Assembly (NCBI RefSeq): GCF_051175315.1
Contig: NZ_CP195100.1
Coordinates: forward strand, 4,774,001-4,838,000
Origin: Tundrisphaera sp051175315
GTDB taxonomy: Bacteria > Planctomycetota > Planctomycetia > Isosphaerales > Isosphaeraceae
DNA: 64,000 bases
Direction of reading: 5' to 3'
Below, in pieces: positions 8,973 to 16,959 of this stretch. Position numbers and translations under genes: made by a program. How positions within the stretch are numbered: position 1 is the first letter of the stretch; each line of letters begins with the position of its first letter. Below the pieces are notes generated by a model. That model ran no database searches. It saw only the letters and a program-made list of their open reading frames with translations, and was not told where the DNA came from.

Positions 8973-10004
8973 TCAATAGCTGTCGGAGCTCACGACCTCG
9001 CCCCCGGCCCGGGTCCCCAGGGCCCACCAGGTCGACTGGTTCACCGTGGACTTCACGAACCGGACGCTCCCGTCGCCGAACAGGACGTTCGCCCCGCCCG
9101 GGTGGTAGCTGCCGGCGTTGTTGAAGGCCGCCGTGCCGACGTTGCTCTGCGAGCAGGCGCTCCACGTATGCTTGGTGGAACTGGGCACGGCGACGGTGTT
9201 GAAGAGCGTGTGGCCCTGCGCCCCCTTGCTCCAGAGGCCCCCCCGCGTGTTGTCGATCTTGGCGGAGCGGGCGTTGTAGACCGCATCGCAGGCGGACATC
9301 CCCGACTCGATGGAGGCCGGATCCTGGGAGGCGCTCAGCACGATGGCCGTGCTCGGGATCGAGGAGACCGCCGTGAGGGAGATGGCCTTGGTGAAGGTTT
9401 CCTGCGCGGGGCCGGCGGTCGCCTCGGCGAACGCGACGGTGGACGACGAGCCGTCGGTGGTGTCGCGGATCCCGTAGGACAACTGGTAGGTGAACAGACC
9501 ATCGCTGCCGCGGTTGCCGCCCAGGGTGGTCGTGCCGAGGCTGGCGTGGTAGTTGTTCGTGTTCGGATTCCCGGCGTGAGGGTCGGACGGGCAGAGGAAG
9601 GTGTTGACCTTGCTGAGGATCACCGTGCTGTTGACGATCCAGCAGATGAACGTGTTGTTGGATTCCCCGACTACCCCCCAGTTGAAGTTGATCGCGTTGT
9701 ACATGGCGGCCTGTTCGAGGTGGTTCAGCATCAGCCCCTGCGCGCTCCAGTTATTCCCCGTGGCGTAGCTGCCGACGCTCTTGCCCATGTTGTAGGACGA
9801 GCCGAGCGGGAACGCATCGTGGGTGGAGTGGTAGTTGTGGAGGCCGAGCCCGATCTGCTTCAGATTATTCGTGCACTGCATCCTCCGGGCGGCCTCGCGC
9901 GCCGCCTGCACGGCCGGGAGGAGCAGGGCGATCAGCACGGCGATGATCGCGATCACCACCAGCAACTCGATCAGCGTGAAACCGCGACGCGCCGACGTCC
10001 TCAT
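8973..10004 (-). CDS. DUF1559 domain pseudopilin-like protein
   Basis: The product has 343 residues. Residues 8-28 are a type IV pilin-like N-terminus (RRGFTLIELLVVIAIIAVLI): a prepilin cleavage site after glycine, Glu at mature position 5, then one hydrophobic helix. A planctomycete-specific DUF1559 head follows, rich in Asn, Ser and Thr, ending with the family signature HPGGANVLFGDGSVRFV. These proteins are massively expanded in Planctomycetota and are presumed to be anchored in the inner membrane and processed by a PilD-type peptidase; their function is not established. The gene is transcribed away from the acetamidase-protease fusion and is followed by a strong hairpin. Confidence 0.9.
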   Translation of the reverse strand: MRTSARRGFTLIELLVVIAIIAVLIALLLPAVQAAREAARRMQCTNNLKQIGLGLHNYHSTHDAFPLGSSYNMGKSVGSYATGNNWSAQGLMLNHLEQAAMYNAINFNWGVVGESNNTFICWIVNSTVILSKVNTFLCPSDPHAGNPNTNNYHASLGTTTLGGNRGSDGLFTYQLSYGIRDTTDGSSSTVAFAEATAGPAQETFTKAISLTAVSSIPSTAIVLSASQDPASIESGMSACDAVYNARSAKIDNTRGGLWSKGAQGHTLFNTVAVPSSTKHTWSACSQSNVGTAAFNNAGSYHPGGANVLFGDGSVRFVKSTVNQSTWWALGTRAGGEVVSSDSY

Positions 10005-10352
10005 GAGTGCGCCCTCGTCCTATGGGAGATGGATCTTCGCCCCGGATCCGTGCCGGATTCTCGCCGGTCGAACGTGGGGCCATCACGCCCGCGCCGATGC
10101 GGGGCGGCAACATCCAGGCAAGCAGAAAGGATCAACGAGATGAAAACTACCTCATTCGATGGCAGCCCGCAAGCGGAGGACAGCCGTCCGATCGAATCGG
10201 CCCGCGCGGGGTTGATGGGGACGGGCGGCACGTCCCGGGCCGTGGATTGATGCATCGACCTGTGGGCGGGCGTTGCCCGGGTTGCCCGGTCGGGCGAGAA
10301 TCGTGTGGATCCCGATCGAATCGGCCCGGACCGCATCGAGGAGCCCCATCGA
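10005..10352. other. Divergent intergenic region
   Basis: These 348 bases separate the DUF1559 gene (minus) from the acetamidase-protease fusion (plus). They hold two copies of a 17-base word with a palindromic core (see the repeat entry). They also contain a possible 36-codon reading frame at 10140-10250, whose ATG follows AAAGGA by nine bases; nothing else supports it as a gene. No convincing -35/-10 pair is visible. Confidence 0.5.
10188..10328. repeat. Two copies of a 17-base word with a palindromic core
   Basis: CCGATCGAATCGGCCCG occurs at 10188-10204 and identically at 10312-10328, with start points 124 bases apart. The first 13 bases form an inverted repeat (CCGAT-CGA-ATCGG). The second copy ends 24 bases before the start codon of the fusion gene. 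The pair looks like an operator for a dimeric regulator, or a repeat-element remnant; which of the two is undecided. Confidence 0.5.
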
Positions 10353-13300
10353 ATGGCCCACTTCGCCCTCGCCGCCCTCATCTGTCTCGCGACCGCGGGC
10401 GAGACCCACACCGTCTCCGCCTCGACCTACTACCGGACGTTCTCGCGTGCCCACCCGGTCCTGCTCCGGGTCAGGCCGGGCGACACCGTGGCGACCAGGA
10501 CGCTCGACTCGGCCGGCATGGACGAGAAGGGGGAGAAGCGGAGCGAGCCGTTCAACCCGCTGACCGGCCCGTTCTTCGTCGAGGGGGCCGAGCCCGGCGA
10601 CGCGCTGGTGGTCAGGATCAGGTCGCTGCGGATGAACCGGGACTGGGGCTGGAGCGCCTTCCGGCTCGGCCTGTTCGCGCTGACGCCGGAGGATGTCGAG
10701 ACCGTCTTCTCGAACCAGGACAAGCCCGACCTCGTGTTCAAGGGGCGATCGAGCCTGGTCCCCTGGGACCTGGATCTGGAGAAGAAGACGGTCCGGCTCC
10801 GCGAGCCGAAGAGTGCCCGGCTGGCGATGGAGTTCCCCGCCAGCCCGATGCTCGGCTGCATCGGCGTGGCCCCGCCGGGCGATTTCGCCCCCACCTCGGG
10901 ACCCTCGGGGGCCTATGGCGGCAACCTCGATTACAACCGGATCGGCGAAGGGTCGACGGTCATCCTGCCGATCTATCATCCGGGAGCCCTCCTGTTCGTC
11001 GGCGACGGCCACGCCCTGCAAGGGGACGGCGAGTCGACCGGCACCGGGATCGAGACCTCGATGGACCTGGAGTTCGCCGTCGAGCTGAAGAAGAAGGCCG
11101 CCCCCGCCGGCCCCCGGGTCGAGACGGACGACGCGATCATCGCGATCGGCTCGCAGCCCGAATTCGCCAGCGCCCTGGACAACGGCCTGAAGATGGCCAC
11201 CTCCGACATGGTGAAGTGGCTCGTCTCCGACTATGGCCTGGAGCCCTGGGCCGCCCACCTCCTGGTCGGCTATCATGGCCGGTACGACGTCGTCACCGTC
11301 GCCGGGTCGATGGCCCTGCGGATCCCGAAGTCCGTCCTTCCCGCCCCGGCCCCCGAGGTCCCGAGGGCCGCCGAAACGAAGCCAACGGCGGTTCCCGGGC
11401 CGATCGCCGAGCGGACCGCGAAGCTCGCGAAGGTGGACGGCCTCTTCCCGCTCTACTGGGACGAGGCGGCCGGCAAGGTCTGGATGGAGGTCGCCCGGCC
11501 CGGCCGCGAGTTCCTCTATCAGGTGACGCTGGCCACCGGGGTGGGCTCGAACCCGATCGGGCTCGACCGGGGCCAACTCGGCGACACCAAGGTCGTCGCG
11601 TTCCACAAGGTCGGGCCGAAGCTACTGCTGGAGGAGCCCAACTACCGCTTCCGCGCCCTCAGCGACAACGCCGACGAGCGGCGGTCCGTGGCCGACTCGT
11701 TCGCCCGGTCGGTGATCGCGGGCTTCAAGGTCGAGGCCGAGGAGGATGGACGCCTCCTGGTCGATGCCACCTCGTTCTTCCTCCGCGACGCCCACGGGGT
11801 GGCCGAACGGCTGGCCGCGAGGAAACAGGGGAAGTACAGGGCGGACGAGTCGCGGGGCGGCCTGGACCGGGCCGGCCTGAAGTCGTTCCCGAAGAACACC
11901 GAGGTCGAGGCCACGCTCACCTTCGCCACCGACGACGAGCCCGGCCCGCTGGTCTCCTCGACCACGCCCACGCCCCGATCGGTGACCGTGCGCCAGCGGC
12001 ATTCGCTGGTCGAACTCCCCGAGCTGGGGCCGGGCTACACGCCCCGCAAGCTCGACCCGCGCGTGGGCCTGTTCGCGGTCGAGTTCGCCGACTTCGCCAC
12101 GCCGACGGGGACCCCGATCGAGACCCGCTGGATCTCGCGGCATCGCCTGGCCAAGAAGGACCCGAGCCTCGCCGTCTCCGAGCCGGTCGCGCCGCTGGTC
12201 TATTACGTCGACCGGGGCGCCCCGGAGCCGATCCGCTCGGCACTGGTCGAGGGGGCGTCGTGGTGGGCCAAGGCGTTCGAGGCGGCCGGGTTCAAGGACG
12301 CCTTCCGGGTCGAGGTCCTGCCCGAGGGGGCCGACCCGATGGACCTCCGGTACAACGTGATCCACTGGGTCCACCGGTCGACGCGGGGCTGGTCGTACGG
12401 CTCGACCGTCACCGACCCGAGGACCGGCGAGATCCTCAAGGGGACGGTCTCGCTCGACTCGCAGAGGGCGCGGCAGGACGCCCTGATCGGCGCCGGCCTG
12501 GTCCCCACGGCGTCCGGGTGCGGGATGGCGATGCCCCCCGCGCCGGAGTATCTCGCCGCGGCCGACCCGGCGAGCGACCTGGGGGCGATGACCCTGGCCC
12601 GGATCCGCCAGCTCTCGGCGCACGAGGTCGGCCACACCCTGGGCTTCGCCCACAACTTCGCCGCCAGCAGCTACGAACGCGGCTCGGTGATGGACTACCC
12701 GGCCCCGAGGGTCAAGGTCGTCGACGGCCGGCTCGACCTCTCCGACGCCTATGGGCGGGGGATCGGACCCTACGACGAGTTCGCCGCCCGGTTCGCCTAC
12801 GCCCAGTTCCCGCCGGGGGCGGACGAGGCCAAGGAACTGGGCCGGATCGTCGCCGAGGGGGTCGCCGCCGGGATGCGGTTCCTGTCCGACGATGATGCCC
12901 GTCCCCTCGGCGGCGCCCACCCGCTGGCGAGCCTCTGGGACGACGGCCCCGACCCCATCGCCTCGCTCCGCCACGAGATGAGCGTCCGGCGGGTCGGGCT
13001 GGCCGGCTTCGGCCCGGGAAATCTCCCCGAAGGGGCCCCCCTGTCGGACCTGGAGTCGAAGCTGCTGCCGCTCTACCTCCACCACCGCTATCAGCTCCAG
13101 GCCGCGGCCAAGACCCTGGGCGGGGTCGATTACAGCTTCGCCGTGAAGACGGCCGCCGGGCCCAATCCGCCGAAGGTCGCCGAGGTCGTCCCGGCCGCCC
13201 GCCAGCGCGAGGCGCTGGCCGCGGTGCTCGACGCGATCGACGCCAAGGAGTTGCTCCTCCCGCCGGCGGTCCTCGCGCTGATCCCCCCGACCGCCTTCGG

Positions 13301-13817
13301 CCACGAGGGGGGCACGGCCGAGTTGTTCCCGAAGCGGACCGGCCCGACGTTCGACCCGATCGCCGCGGCGACCATCGCCGCCGACCTCGCGGCCTCCGCC
13401 CTCCTGCAACCCGAGCGGGCCGCCCGGCTCGTCGAGTTCCACGCCCGCGACCAGGACAACCCCGGCTTCGGCGAGGTCGTCGACGCCCTGATTGCCCGGT
13501 CCTTCGCCCCCCGCGACCCGGACCCCCGAACCGCCGCGATCCAGTCCGCCGTCCGCCACCTCGTCGTCGGCCGGCTGATGGAGCTCGCGTCCGACGAGGC
13601 CGCCACGCCCCAGGTCCGGGCACTCGCGTCGAACGGCCTGCGCTACTCGGTCTCGGAACGGCTCACGCCCCTGATCCGGGACGAAGACAGCAGTGCCGAT
13701 GCCCTGGCGATCCAGTCCGAGATCGCCCGGTTCCTGGCCCGCCCCGATGCCACCCATCGCCGGACCGAGCCCCTGGCCGCGCCCCCCGGCGACCCGATCG
13801 GCTCGCGGGGCCGGTGA
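10353..13817 (+). CDS. Acetamidase/formamidase-zinc metalloprotease fusion
   Basis: This 1154-residue secreted protein (signal peptide MAHFALAALICLATAGETHT) joins two families. Residues about 25-335 are an acetamidase/formamidase (FmdA/AmdA) domain, with GPFFVEGAEPGDALVV, MLGCIGVAP and YHPGALLFVGDGHALQGDGE. Residues about 350-1130 match the DUF5117/DUF4953 metalloprotease group: a beta-rich N-part (DGLFPLYWDEAAGKVWMEV) and a zincin core HEVGHTLGFAHN, where His757, His761 and His767 would bind zinc and Glu758 would be the base; FGPGNLPEG follows. The two halves are joined by a Pro/Ala-rich linker carrying an ETKPT word. ATG 10353 follows GAGGAG by 9 bases. The lone coding frame is open throughout, so this is a true fusion, not two genes. 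Substrates are unknown. Confidence 0.8.
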   Translation: MAHFALAALICLATAGETHTVSASTYYRTFSRAHPVLLRVRPGDTVATRTLDSAGMDEKGEKRSEPFNPLTGPFFVEGAEPGDALVVRIRSLRMNRDWGWSAFRLGLFALTPEDVETVFSNQDKPDLVFKGRSSLVPWDLDLEKKTVRLREPKSARLAMEFPASPMLGCIGVAPPGDFAPTSGPSGAYGGNLDYNRIGEGSTVILPIYHPGALLFVGDGHALQGDGESTGTGIETSMDLEFAVELKKKAAPAGPRVETDDAIIAIGSQPEFASALDNGLKMATSDMVKWLVSDYGLEPWAAHLLVGYHGRYDVVTVAGSMALRIPKSVLPAPAPEVPRAAETKPTAVPGPIAERTAKLAKVDGLFPLYWDEAAGKVWMEVARPGREFLYQVTLATGVGSNPIGLDRGQLGDTKVVAFHKVGPKLLLEEPNYRFRALSDNADERRSVADSFARSVIAGFKVEAEEDGRLLVDATSFFLRDAHGVAERLAARKQGKYRADESRGGLDRAGLKSFPKNTEVEATLTFATDDEPGPLVSSTTPTPRSVTVRQRHSLVELPELGPGYTPRKLDPRVGLFAVEFADFATPTGTPIETRWISRHRLAKKDPSLAVSEPVAPLVYYVDRGAPEPIRSALVEGASWWAKAFEAAGFKDAFRVEVLPEGADPMDLRYNVIHWVHRSTRGWSYGSTVTDPRTGEILKGTVSLDSQRARQDALIGAGLVPTASGCGMAMPPAPEYLAAADPASDLGAMTLARIRQLSAHEVGHTLGFAHNFAASSYERGSVMDYPAPRVKVVDGRLDLSDAYGRGIGPYDEFAARFAYAQFPPGADEAKELGRIVAEGVAAGMRFLSDDDARPLGGAHPLASLWDDGPDPIASLRHEMSVRRVGLAGFGPGNLPEGAPLSDLESKLLPLYLHHRYQLQAAAKTLGGVDYSFAVKTAAGPNPPKVAEVVPAARQREALAAVLDAIDAKELLLPPAVLALIPPTAFGHEGGTAELFPKRTGPTFDPIAAATIAADLAASALLQPERAARLVEFHARDQDNPGFGEVVDALIARSFAPRDPDPRTAAIQSAVRHLVVGRLMELASDEAATPQVRALASNGLRYSVSERLTPLIRDEDSSADALAIQSEIARFLARPDATHRRTEPLAAPPGDPIGSRGR
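11372..11391 (+). repeat. ETKPT-encoding DNA word (linker copy 1)
   Basis: CGAAACGAAGCCAACGGCGG lies in the linker between the two catalytic domains of the fusion protein and encodes part of AETKPTAV. The same core, AAACGAAGCCAACG, recurs in the RecQ linker at 54628 and 54718. It is part of a dispersed short repeat discussed in the findings. Confidence 0.5.
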
Positions 13818-13852
13818 GGCCGGGGGGCTCGATGCGGAGAACCCCCCGGAGC

Positions 13853-13886
13853 GGCCCTCGGAGCCCCATCATTCGAGCCGAGGGCC
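13853..13886. terminator. Bidirectional hairpin between convergent genes
   Basis: GGCCCTCGG (13853-13861) pairs perfectly with CCGAGGGCC (13878-13886) across a 16-base loop. It sits between the stop of the fusion gene (13817) and the stop of the convergent peptidase gene (13892), so it can serve both. There is no T-run. Confidence 0.5.
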
Positions 13887-13891
13887 GTCTC

Positions 13892-16807
13892 CTACTTCGT
13901 CCACATCTCCCCCAACAACCGGACCATGTCGGGGTCTTGCTGCTCCAGTTCGCCGAGGTTGAAGGGGTAGAAATCGTTGCCCGAGAAGTACGCCTCGCTC
14001 GTCTCCGCGAAGTACTCCATCGGGTTCGTCATCGCGTAAGCCTTCTCGCGGGTGTTCGGCCGGCCGTCGCCGTGGTGCCTCTCGACCCGGTCGTATTTTC
14101 CCGACTCCCGGGCGCGGGCGAACGCGGCCCGGATCTCCGCGTTGGCGAATCCCTCCGGCACGAAGCGGTCGTGGTAGCCGTGGGCGAGTTCGTGCAGCGT
14201 GACGTTCGGCATCCGCTTCGCCTCGGCCTCGAAGATGCGGACGTTGTGGAACTCGACGGCTTTCGCCATCGCGGGGTCGCGAGCGTTCTTGCGAAGCCAA
14301 TCCTCGCCCGGGTGGTACTCGGCAGAGGGGCGGACCCCGGGATACTCGGGGTTGAAATACAGCGGCACCCGTTGCAGCCGGGCCACCGCCTCCTTCGGCG
14401 CGACTCGCGTGATCTCCCCCAGTTGCTCGTCGAGGATGTCGATGGCCTTCGCCGTGAGCTTCGGTTCGGTCGCGAGCAGTTCGCGGTTCACGTGCACCGT
14501 CCAACCGCGAACGGCTCGCGTCTCGTAGACCGCCTCGGGGGCGGGGGCGTGGGGCGATCGCAGGTTGTCGTGCAGGTATCGGGTCATCGTGGACCACAGG
14601 TGCTGTTCGGTGTTCTTCCCCTCGCTCACCCCGTGCGACCGGTTGGGATAGGGGAGGACGGCGAACCGCTTGCCCTTCGCCACCAACTCATCCATGAGCC
14701 GTTCGGTCCCCTGGTAGTGGCAATTGTCGTCGCCGGTGCCGTGGATGATCAGCAAGTTGCCGCGGAGCTTGCCGGCGTGCGTGAGCGGCGATCCGTCCCG
14801 ATAACCGGCCGCGTTGTCGGCCGGAAGCCCCATGTATCGTTCCTGGTAGATCGTGTCATAGAGCCGTTGATCGGCGACGGGGGCGATCGCGATCGCCGTG
14901 CGGTAGACCTGCGGATACCGGAACACGGCGTTCAGGCTCATGCTCCCGCCGCCGCTCCACCCCCACGACCCGACCCGTGTCGGGTCGATCGCGGGATGGC
15001 GTTCGAGCAACTTGCCCACCGCCTCCGCCTGCTCGCGCGAGGCGAGGATGCCGATCTGGCGATGGACGGATTTTCGCCACGCCCGGCCGCGCGGCGAGTC
15101 CGTCCCGCGATTATCGACGCTGGCCACGACGAACCCTTGCTGGGCGAGCATCCAGTGCCACAGGCCGCGCGGGCCGGGCCACGCATCACGCACGGTCTGG
15201 CCGTGCGGCTCGCCGTACACGTGCATCAGCAGCGGAACCCTGGCATCCGGGTCGAGTTCGGCCGGTTGGATGACCCATCCGTCGAGCGTCACGCCGCCGC
15301 CGATCTCCACCCGGGTGAACTCGATCCGGGGTCGTGCCAAAGTCGCGAGCTTGTCGCGCAGTTTCCGGTTGTCGGCCAGGGTGCGGACGACCGAATGATC
15401 GCGGAGCCGGACGATTTCCACCACGGGCGGCGTCGTGAAGTCCGACCGGGTGTGGACCGCCCACCGGGCGTCCGGCGAGATCTCGTAACCGTGCGTGCCC
15501 GGTTGCGTCGCCGGAGAGAGCTGTTCGGTGGCGGTGCCGTCGAGCTTCGCGCGAAACAGGTATCGTTGGGTGGGATTCGTCGGGGAGGCCGAGTAATAGA
15601 GCCAACCGCCCGCCTCATCGACCGCATCGACCTCGATGAGATCGAATTCTCCCCTGGTGATCGGCGTCGGAGGCGAGCCATCGACATTCGCGCGATAGGC
15701 CTGCCGCCAGCCCGAGCGTTCGCTCACCCACAGGAAGCCCTGGCCGCCATCCAGCCAGCGCACGGGGTTGTCGTTCTCCAGCCAGGCCTCGTCGGTTTCG
15801 GTCATGACCTTGCGAACTCCGCCGCCGTGCGGGTCCGCCAGCCACACGCGGAGTTCCGACTGCAACCGGTTGAACTGCTGGACCAGGACCTTCGACCCGT
15901 CGGGCGACCATTCCGCGCGCGGCAGGTAATGATCGCGCGGGTCGCCCGGGATATCGAGCCAGCGGACCGCCCCGCCGCCCGCCGGGACGACGCCCAGCCG
16001 GGTGGCCGAGTTCGCCTGGCCGACCTTCGGATAAGCGAACGAGGTGATTCGCGGGGAGTCGCTGACGACGTTGTTGACGAGGTGGAACTCCGAGACGCCG
16101 GCGGTGTCGAACTGCCAGAACAGGATGCTCCGGCCGTCCGGGCTCCAGCGGAAGCCATCGCGCAGGTCGAGTTCCTCCTCGTTGACCCAATCGCCGGTCC
16201 CATTGATGAGCGTCTTCGCGCCGTCGGTCGTCAGTGCCGAGATGCCGAGGGTCTGCAGGTCTTGCACATACAGGTTGTTTTCGCGCACGTAGGCCACACG
16301 CGAGCTGTCCGGCGAGAACTTCGCGAACATCATCGTGGATTCGGGGATCTCGCCGCCGAGCTTCCGGAGTTTGCGGGTTGCCACATCGAGCAGCCAGTAG
16401 TCGCCGCGCGTGTTGCGGCGCCAGACCTTCCGGCTGTTCGTAGAGATGAGCAGTTGCTTCTCATCGGGCGAGAAAGCGAATCCCTCGATGCCCAGCGGCT
16501 CCCTGGCGTCCTCGGGGATGAATGCGGCCGCCGGAATCAGGACCTCTTCCTTCCCCGTCGCGGGATCGTGTCGGACCAGTTCGACCCCTTTGCCGTTGGG
16601 CGACCTGTCGAGCGTGGTGTACGTCGATGACCTCTCGCTCCACCGCAGCTCCGGGACGGCCTCGGCGTCGAATTCGTGCGCACCGAACAGGCGATCGACC
16701 GTGAGTTGCGAGGCGTCGGGGCGAAGGTCCTGGGCGCCGAGCGTACCGCTCGTGCCGAGCAACACCAGCCAGCAGAGCGGCCACGGGGTCGGGATGAGAT
16801 GACGCAT
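13892..16807 (-). CDS. DPP IV-like S9 peptidase with an extra C-terminal HExxH domain
   Basis: The product has 971 residues with a signal peptide ending near GTLGAQ. Residues about 40-480 form the DPP IV N-terminal beta-propeller (WSPDGRSILFWQFDTAGVSEF). Residues about 490-750 are the prolyl-oligopeptidase catalytic domain: Ser618 in GWGWSGGGS, Asp693/Asp694 in HGTGDDN and His725 in NRSHGV. About 220 further residues follow that DPP IV enzymes lack. They contain LHELAHGYHDR (His872, Glu873, His876) and later NPMEYFAETSEAYF, the arrangement of a short gluzincin-type metallopeptidase with a downstream Glu as third ligand. The protein may be a two-enzyme secreted protease. Third codon positions look slightly less GC-rich than in neighbours, which hints at a separate origin but was not measured. 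Confidence 0.85.
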   Translation of the reverse strand: MRHLIPTPWPLCWLVLLGTSGTLGAQDLRPDASQLTVDRLFGAHEFDAEAVPELRWSERSSTYTTLDRSPNGKGVELVRHDPATGKEEVLIPAAAFIPEDAREPLGIEGFAFSPDEKQLLISTNSRKVWRRNTRGDYWLLDVATRKLRKLGGEIPESTMMFAKFSPDSSRVAYVRENNLYVQDLQTLGISALTTDGAKTLINGTGDWVNEEELDLRDGFRWSPDGRSILFWQFDTAGVSEFHLVNNVVSDSPRITSFAYPKVGQANSATRLGVVPAGGGAVRWLDIPGDPRDHYLPRAEWSPDGSKVLVQQFNRLQSELRVWLADPHGGGVRKVMTETDEAWLENDNPVRWLDGGQGFLWVSERSGWRQAYRANVDGSPPTPITRGEFDLIEVDAVDEAGGWLYYSASPTNPTQRYLFRAKLDGTATEQLSPATQPGTHGYEISPDARWAVHTRSDFTTPPVVEIVRLRDHSVVRTLADNRKLRDKLATLARPRIEFTRVEIGGGVTLDGWVIQPAELDPDARVPLLMHVYGEPHGQTVRDAWPGPRGLWHWMLAQQGFVVASVDNRGTDSPRGRAWRKSVHRQIGILASREQAEAVGKLLERHPAIDPTRVGSWGWSGGGSMSLNAVFRYPQVYRTAIAIAPVADQRLYDTIYQERYMGLPADNAAGYRDGSPLTHAGKLRGNLLIIHGTGDDNCHYQGTERLMDELVAKGKRFAVLPYPNRSHGVSEGKNTEQHLWSTMTRYLHDNLRSPHAPAPEAVYETRAVRGWTVHVNRELLATEPKLTAKAIDILDEQLGEITRVAPKEAVARLQRVPLYFNPEYPGVRPSAEYHPGEDWLRKNARDPAMAKAVEFHNVRIFEAEAKRMPNVTLHELAHGYHDRFVPEGFANAEIRAAFARARESGKYDRVERHHGDGRPNTREKAYAMTNPMEYFAETSEAYFSGNDFYPFNLGELEQQDPDMVRLLGEMWTK

Positions 16808-16959
16808 CGGGGCTTATTTCTCGGATGTTTCGAGGGGTATGATCCGGGCTGATCAGGATACCTCAACGGCACGAGGGCCGAGGCCGAATGGAAGCGGCGC
16901 GATGCCCTCCCTCGTGCTCGGCAGGTGGTGCAGCCCGGCCGCTCGTGCCGACCCCATGT

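Noticed and set aside
10140..10250. Possible 36-codon gene with a good ribosome-binding site between the DUF1559 and fusion genes
   Set aside because: No recognisable product and it spans one of the palindromic repeat copies, so it was kept as a note only.
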